Origin: Tanypteryx hageni
Taxonomy: Eukaryota; Arthropoda; Insecta; Odonata; Petaluridae
Assembly: GCA_028673005.1 (NCBI GenBank)
Contig: CM054120.1
Span: forward strand, 57,038,057-57,102,056
Direction of reading: 5' to 3'
DNA length: 64,000 nucleotides
Shown: one piece after another, positions 58,415 to 64,000 of the stretch
How the letters are laid out: each line of letters opens with the position of its first letter
Position numbering within the stretch: position 1 is the stretch's first letter
Translations under genes and position numbers: made by a program
The notes under the pieces: model-generated
Databases searched by the model: none
The model's input: only the letters and a program-made list of their open reading frames with translations
Told to the model about the DNA's origin: nothing

Positions 58415-60804
58415 CCCTATAATGCCTGAATTTTGATCAGCGGGAAATTTAATTTATTGCTAGCTATTTCTGTTACTTTAATATAGTAAGTAAATTAAAA
58501 ATGGAAAAGGTTGTATAAAAATCAAATTATTATTATTATTTTTTCAAACGTGACTAAAAAGTCACATTTGTCCATAGGCACATAATTACAAAAAGACACA
58601 GTTAATTAACAAGAGTTTATACATTATTATTGTCAGCAATTGATTATACAAAGGTAATAACATTTTATTAAAGTGAACTATAACTAATATTTACAAAAAA
58701 AAAACAAAATTAAAATTAAGTCTTGAAGCATTAGCACCTTTTTATTTTCATTTCCCAGTTCCTTACAATCCCTTCTGCAAAGCAACCAAGAATTTACAAC
58801 AACAACATCTAAGAAGTGAAAAAAGAGTTTGTAGTAATACTTCTTGTGTGGATTCTGTAGAGAGCAAGAAGAGAATCAAGTAAGTCCACACCCCCCATAA
58901 ACCTGTTGTAGGTTTTCACAATGGAAGGACAGGGAATCCTTAAATATACCTTTAACTTTTTGTCCCAGCGGATGCACTCATCCATGTGGTTTGCAGATGC
59001 AAATGTGGACATCAATGTGACTGCTCTGTTGTCCATCCACTTCACTACTCTTACTTCCACATTATTTACCACAGCACTCATCTCTTGATATGAACCTCTC
59101 CCTCTCTTTTGTAATTCCTTATCATTCTCCAAGGAAATCCCCAGCAATCTATTTACCCTGACTGTCCCCAAACAATAAATCTGCTTCTTAGGAAGTGTAG
59201 TCATGAGCGATATTGAGCTAAACCAATTGTCAAAATACAGTAAATGATTTAAACCCACTAGAATAGATTTAGATAATTTTAGGACAACATTAGAACTAGC
59301 CCCCAAGTCAGGCTCATCTTGTTCTGGCTCAATTTTCCCCGTAAATACAAAAAAATCATACATAATTCCACTCACGTCCGACAGCACAAATACTTTATAA
59401 CCCTACTTATGGGGTTTGCTGGGAATGTACTGTTTGAGAACTGATAAACCCTTGAAAGGGATAATTTGTTCATCAACACACAGGATTTGAGGCATGGGAA
59501 GTTTGGAAAACTTTTTACGCTAATGCTCAACTAGTGGCCTGACTTGAAATAATTTATCATCGTTTTTTGACTTTGAGTTATCATTGAAATGGAGTTTGGA
59601 CTTTATTTCTCCCAACCTATCCCTACTCATTACCTCAGAAACCATAGGACAATGGATTTTCCCTTTCCAATACATACGTGAGTTTGACATTTTTACCATG
59701 GACATGGCTAATAGAGTACCCGAAAATTGTTCCATTTCAGATTGACTCAAATTCAGACATTTATTTGGATTTTGCTGAACTGAATATAAGTTGGATTGTT
59801 CAACAATATGCTCGAGTATGCCGTCAGTAAAAAATTCCCTAAAATATTCAATGGGTTGTAGTTCAGACTCACAACTTACTTGTTCCCCTAACCATTCAGG
59901 TGTCTCACGTGCAGTATTTACACCTGTTACAGTTTTCCATTGAAGAATTTCACCTCGTTTCCTTGACTGGGACTTTGGCTTGCCTTGAGTTATGGCTGAA
60001 CTATGAGCTAAAGGTTCAGGTTGTCTACTATCTACAGGCTCGGTGACGATATTTAGAATTTCGTTCAACTCATCTTCATCAGGCATATACTCGCTACCTA
60101 TTATTTGAGGGGATACGAAAAACATTGAAATTATGCATAGTACATAAATAGGAAACACGCATAGTAAAAGGAGCAATAAAATAACTACGAATTGAAACAA
60201 AATATGGTATTTTTATAAAATAAAAATATCTAAAAATTATATAAAATGCATGCGAAATATCCATACCCAAGTCGTCAATTTCATCATCTAACTCATTACC
60301 TTCCTCGTTTTCATCGGCCAGGTCCTCTTCAATCTTAGAAAAACGATTAAAAATACGTTTCAATCCATAGAAACGAAAAGAATCCGTGTCTACTGAAACG
60401 CTTTTCTTTGGTCCTACGGACGAAGTGTACGAAATCGTCACATTTGAAAGAATGAAAAATTTATGTTTATTCGATCAAATTTATCATTAATCTATTTATA
60501 AAGAGTATTACTATACATAGGTCTCACAATAAATAAATATCAAGCTAAATCCTTACCTAGGAAATGAAATATAGATGCTCCAACAACAGTCAACGTAAAC
60601 TACGGTGTTGCTAGTTCAGTTGTGAAGCTCATGGCCAAATAGAAGGGACGCTATCGGAAGTATGCAGTGTTGCTAGCTCTAATACTATAGAGAATCGAAT
60701 AGCGAATTCGATAGTATCAGTTGTTGCTCGAAAATTGGCACGTAACTCAAAAAATTTACGTTTTATTCAAGCGTTACGAAATCGTCACACTAGGCGATAT
60801 AGGG
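58415..60804 (-). mobile_element. piggyBac-family element, end to end, dead
   Basis: TTAA at 58411-58414 and 60805-60808 flanks terminal inverted repeats CCCTATAATGCCT and CCCTATATCGCCT (complement of the right end), 11 of 13 matching. The TTAA target and CCC ends are piggyBac hallmarks. The 2390-bp body holds one transposase pseudogene on the minus strand. Confidence 0.92.
58700..60441 (-). pseudogene. piggyBac-type transposase (PGBD-like), two nonsense codons and a frameshift
   Basis: The N-terminal acidic region (60441-60264) ends at a possible donor GTATGG, and the frame resumes after ATAATAG at about 60105 with SEYMPDEDELNEILNIV. The DDE_Tnp_1_7 domain follows: FFTDGILEHIVEQSNLYSVQ, MSRDRLGEIKSKLHFND, CVDEQIIPFKG, HLLYFDNWFSS, GRGSYQEM and FMGGVDLLDSLLALYRI. 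A stop at 59520 falls within the first core block. A second, at about 59403, replaces the expected Trp of KPHKWGYK. Near 58848 one base is lost, and the C-terminal part (YYYKLFFHFLD) continues in another frame to about 58700. The protein would cut and paste at TTAA; it is inactive here. Confidence 0.9.
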
Positions 60805-60916
60805 TTAATTGCTTTACTTTCCACCGTCTAGAATAATAAACCCCTCCTGGTCTAAAAATAATTCTAGATAAATAAGAGACTTGAGAAAATGAGGCGATCA
60901 TTTATCAAGCCCAACA

Positions 60917-61156
60917 AAATCCTTCCGTCAAGCATCGAGAGAACTGATTGTACCATTTACGACAGTGCTCAGAGTATTGAACAAGTGACTGCATTTGTTT
61001 GCATCTAAAGTGCAGATTATCCAGGAACTGAAGCTGGATGATATGCCTTGGCGACGAGACTTTGCTATTGAGATGCTGAATCAGAATGATGTGGATCCTG
61101 GCTTCCTTCCAAGCATCTTGTTTTCAGACGAGGCAACGTTTCACCAGAATGAATGA
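60917..61156 (+). pseudogene. mariner/Tc1-superfamily transposase fragment
   Basis: The plus strand reads SFRQASRELIVPFTTVLRVL, a helix-turn-helix-like piece, then a TGA at LNK*LHL, then SKVQIIQELKLDD, RRDFAIEMLNQND and LPSILFSDEATFHQNE before a stop. FSDEATFH carries the first catalytic Asp of the DDE core in this insect transposase group. About 80 codons remain and both ends are truncated. It lies just outside the piggyBac element. Confidence 0.75.
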
Positions 61157-61338
61157 TAGTCAAAATTGGTAAAACAAAATTTTTTATCAGCTATTCTTCC
61201 TTTCAAATATACTCATAAATCAAATATTCCTGATAACGTGTTGCATTCAGAAACAGATATTTCCATGGATAGAAAACTTTGAATGTACAGATCATATTCT
61301 GAAGAAAAACGTAATAATCGTCTTCGCTGAATAAAATA

Positions 61339-61793
61339 GCATCGCCTAACCTAAATATAATTATGTTAATGGACAGCAAGCTTTACTTGGAAATAGTTGC
61401 TCATCTATGGTAGTATGTGGTCCAGGTTGTTAGCAGCTTTGGCAGTTTTCTATAAACTTGTTCCAGGTGGCAGACATAAGCGCAAATTTGTCAGTTTTCA
61501 GACCGGCGGATCGTGTGGATTTGACATCAAATCAATGATATTAACGGATTTCAGAGAAATGATTTCGGGGCATATTTTCTCTGCAGAAGGGCAGTCCCCT
61601 AGATTGTGACCACAAAGTGTGGACGTCCACATTTTTAGCTCCAAGCGCCCCGTGGGCATACAAAATGGAAATATAGGCGTCGAATTCTTCCAAAGTAATG
61701 TTCCATCTATCACTCGAGAGCTGTTTGTGTGCTTCTATGACTGTGCAATTCTGAATGTGCTTTAGCATAGAATTGTCGATGAAAAAACGCCAT
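61339..61793 (-). pseudogene. piggyBac-type transposase fragment, left inverted arm
   Basis: This arm is the reverse complement of 63546-64000 with only a few differences. On the minus strand it encodes RFFIDNSMLKHIQNCTVIEA, then WNITLEEFDAYISILYAHGA and the piece ending PRNHFSEIR, where the frame breaks. Its inner edge is sharp: after GGATGGCGTT the upstream sequence differs from that of the right arm. It is therefore a truncated, inverted copy. Confidence 0.85.
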
Positions 61794-62930
61794 CCATCAG
61801 TACAAAATACCATAAGTTTAATAGTATGTAATGCTTGCAGAGAGCCATGCTCGTATTGGGTACTTGCTTCCCTAGAGCTTGCTCCCTTGCAGAACGTCTC
61901 GTCGCGCTCTGTACCTTTGCACAAACATACTCCGTCACCTTTATTTTGACCTTGCTTTTCCTAGACTTCCATTTTAGCCTAGGGATTTTCACGGTCGTTC
62001 TTGCCCGTTGGAAGAAAGAGAGGCTAACTAAGGTCCTCCTTCACGCCAATTTCGCTCCTCCCCCTTTGCGGAAATTGGGCTATGAAAAGTGCCTGATATT
62101 ATCCGCCCTCGTGCATTGGCCATGGAAAGGGATCTTTCTCCCTCCCCATTTTTCGTGCTCTCTGCAGGTGACCCGGAAGTGTCTGGTGGTTCCTTTGCTT
62201 TGTTCGATGTCGCAAAGCGGAGGGGAAGACTAACGCAGTCCCTACTTCTCAACCGATTCTCCTCGGTTCCTGTCGTGGACTCCATAGGTGGCCTTTTGCT
62301 TTCTCCTATCTCTGACAAGTGCCTCCCTTTCTTGCTTCCGCAGTCTGACACCTTGTGTTCCTTGCATAAATTGATCTACCTGCCCTCGTCTACACTAAGT
62401 GATCATGCCATTCACAAAGTCGTCCTCGCACCGTGGAAACGCGCCTGCTGGCATGATAATTCGCGGGCAGCACAGGCGAGGTATCTCATGCGATGGTTTA
62501 ATATCAGTCAAAACCTGTGATGGTGTGATAAAAGAGGTTTTTCAGGACTACATTAAACGCTGCAAATCACATCCATCCCTTGGGCTGAGAACCCAGCAAA
62601 TCTCCGCAGTATTCCACGCACCGCTCGGAAGGAATGCCTGGCGACTGACACGGCTGCCAGTGCCACCTGTCCGTCGCCCACATCAGGACAAGACTCTGGC
62701 AATGAGAAAAATTCCAACGTGGCAAAAAATCAAAAGAAAAATGAGTGCTCCCTCCAAGGGGCCTCAAAATCCAAACGGCCCTGACTCTTCACCCTCAACT
62801 CCTTTGAGGATTCAGACCCCACCGCACGTGACGGTGGCTGAACCAGAGCCTGTATCGGCGGAGATAGCTTCACTTTCCTTCTCTACGGTCGATGTTCTGA
62901 CTTTGTAGATAGAGATTCAATACAAGCAAG
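61794..62930. other. GC-richer block of unknown origin between the piggyBac arms
   Basis: Base composition is clearly richer in G and C than the flanks. Plus-strand open frames at 62089-62520 and 62399-62908 overlap. The latter has KEVFQDYIKRCKSHPSLGLR and a Ser/Pro-rich tail. Minus frames at 62351-62028 (Ser/Glu/Lys-rich) and 61992-61762 are also open. No domain was recognised on either strand, so the coding strand cannot be decided. It may be captured host or element sequence. Confidence 0.4.
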
Positions 62931-64000
62931 ATGACCCGTAGTCAACATGTTACCAGAGAAGAGATTTTTTATATGTTGCGTGATATTCCCGACGATAATT
63001 CCGAAGGCGGGAAAGAGTAGCTGACTAAGAGCCAGGATGAGGATTTTATCGCAATTCCTTAGAGAGACTCAGACAGTAGTGAAGAGGATGCAGAAGAATC
63101 AAACCACGATCCTGTTCCAGGTAAGAATAAATTGAGAAAATTGAGATATTTATATACAATATTCATCCGACATAATTACATTCTCTCTTATTATATCCTG
63201 GTATGAAGCTGTCGCTACTCATGATAGTCGAGGTCGTGGTGCATTTCGCCGATGGCGTGTTCTTCGAGTTTGTGGCGTTTCCCCACAACCGCTCACAAGG
63301 AGCGGGTGGACACAGAGGACCCAGCGATCCAGAGCAACAGAAACATGGAATAGGCTCCGATGGCCCAAATCGCGCACCTGAAGATTCAGGTGAGATCTTC
63401 GTGACACCTGACGACACAAAGTAGCAGCTCATGGACGCGGGTGTTCAAGCACCGGACGCCGTGCACAGGAAGACTTACTGAAGGAGGTACCATGGCCAAC
63501 TGCGTATGCTACGAGTAGAGTGTCCACAGATAGCACTGCAAGTGCATGGCGTTTTTTCATCGACAATTCTATGCTAAAGCACATTCAGAATTGCACAGTC
63601 ATAGAAGCACACAAACAGCTCTCGAGTGATAGATGGAACATTACTTTGGAAGAATTCGACGCCTATATTTCCATTTTGTATGCCCACGGGGCGCTTGGAG
63701 CTAAAAATGTGGACGTCCACACTTTGTGGTCACAATCTAGGGGACTGCCCTTCTGCAGAGAAAATATGCCCCGAAATCATTTCTCTGAAATCCGTTAATA
63801 TCATTGATTTGATATCAAATCCACACGATCCGCCGGTCTGAAAACTGACAAATTTGCGCTTATGTCTGCCACCTGGAACAAGTTTATAGAAAACTGCCAA
63901 AGCTGCTAACAACCTGGACCACATACTACCATAGATGAGCAACTATTTCCAAGTAAAGCTTGCTGTCCATTAACACAATTATATTTAGGTTAGGCGATGC
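62931..64000 (+). pseudogene. piggyBac-type transposase, second locus (runs off the window)
   Basis: 62931-63122 reads MTRSQHVTREEIFYMLRDIP then an acidic stretch with two stops, and ends at a good donor (CCAG before GTAAGA). From about 63430 the frame GRRAQEDLLKEVPWPTAYAT leads to AWRFFIDNSMLKHIQN and the core start ITLEEFDAYISILYAHGALG. After FSEIR the frame shifts, then FDIKSTRSAGLKTDKFALMS and TTIDEQLFPSKACC follow, with a stop between them. The order matches PGBD4-type transposases, up to the first catalytic block. 63546-64000 is the right inverted arm. The rest lies outside the window. Confidence 0.8.

Overview
The window looks like arthropod, most likely insect, nuclear DNA. It is AT-rich, its genes have introns, and it carries CA/CATA and TA microsatellites and a CCAAC/CCTAAC tract. 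Its mobile elements are families common in insects: Penelope-like, Jockey-clade LINE, Ty3/Gypsy, hAT, pogo, mariner and piggyBac. No bacterial-style operon, CRISPR array or rRNA was seen. The species cannot be named from the sequence.

Layout. 1-5760 is nested transposon debris: a Penelope-like GIY-YIG endonuclease end, a tRNA-Gly-derived repeat, a decayed Jockey-clade LINE (536-4684), a Gypsy pol tail and a hAT transposase tail. 5900-8500 shows nothing I can name. 8657-13160 is a second Jockey copy on the minus strand, sitting inside the left edge of a tandem array.

The centre of interest is 13.3-31.43 kb. It is a tandem array, about 4 kb per unit for the later copies, each unit carrying the last two exons of a small plus-strand gene. 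The penultimate exon is 143 nt and the terminal exon is 62 nt (20 codons to the stop). The oldest unit (unit 0) keeps exactly these exon lengths and phases although it shares only 15 of 47 residues in the penultimate exon with unit 1, while the 3' flank stays clearly alignable. Unit 0 also has two terminal exons in tandem. Unit 2 has lost the 5' part of its exon by a deletion with 4-base microhomology, and a hybrid mini-unit lies between units 0 and 1. In units 1-4 the intron holds an antisense tRNA-like sequence and a GC-rich islet that can fold. The islet is also in unit 0. The 5' exons and the function are unknown. The pattern is what rapidly diversifying small-protein families often show, but this is inference.

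Just after the array, 32903-35521 contains a non-repeated plus-strand gene model of four short exons with matching phases and the same ending (a phase-1 junction into a short terminal exon).

35.5-58.4 kb is gene-poor and full of small non-autonomous elements: two hAT MITEs with 8-bp target duplications, a pogo remnant, a TTAA-type MITE, several hairpins and microsatellites. 58415-60804 is an end-to-end but dead piggyBac element flanked by TTAA. 60917-61156 is a mariner fragment. 61339-64000 is a second piggyBac-type transposase locus with 455-bp inverted arms running off the window.
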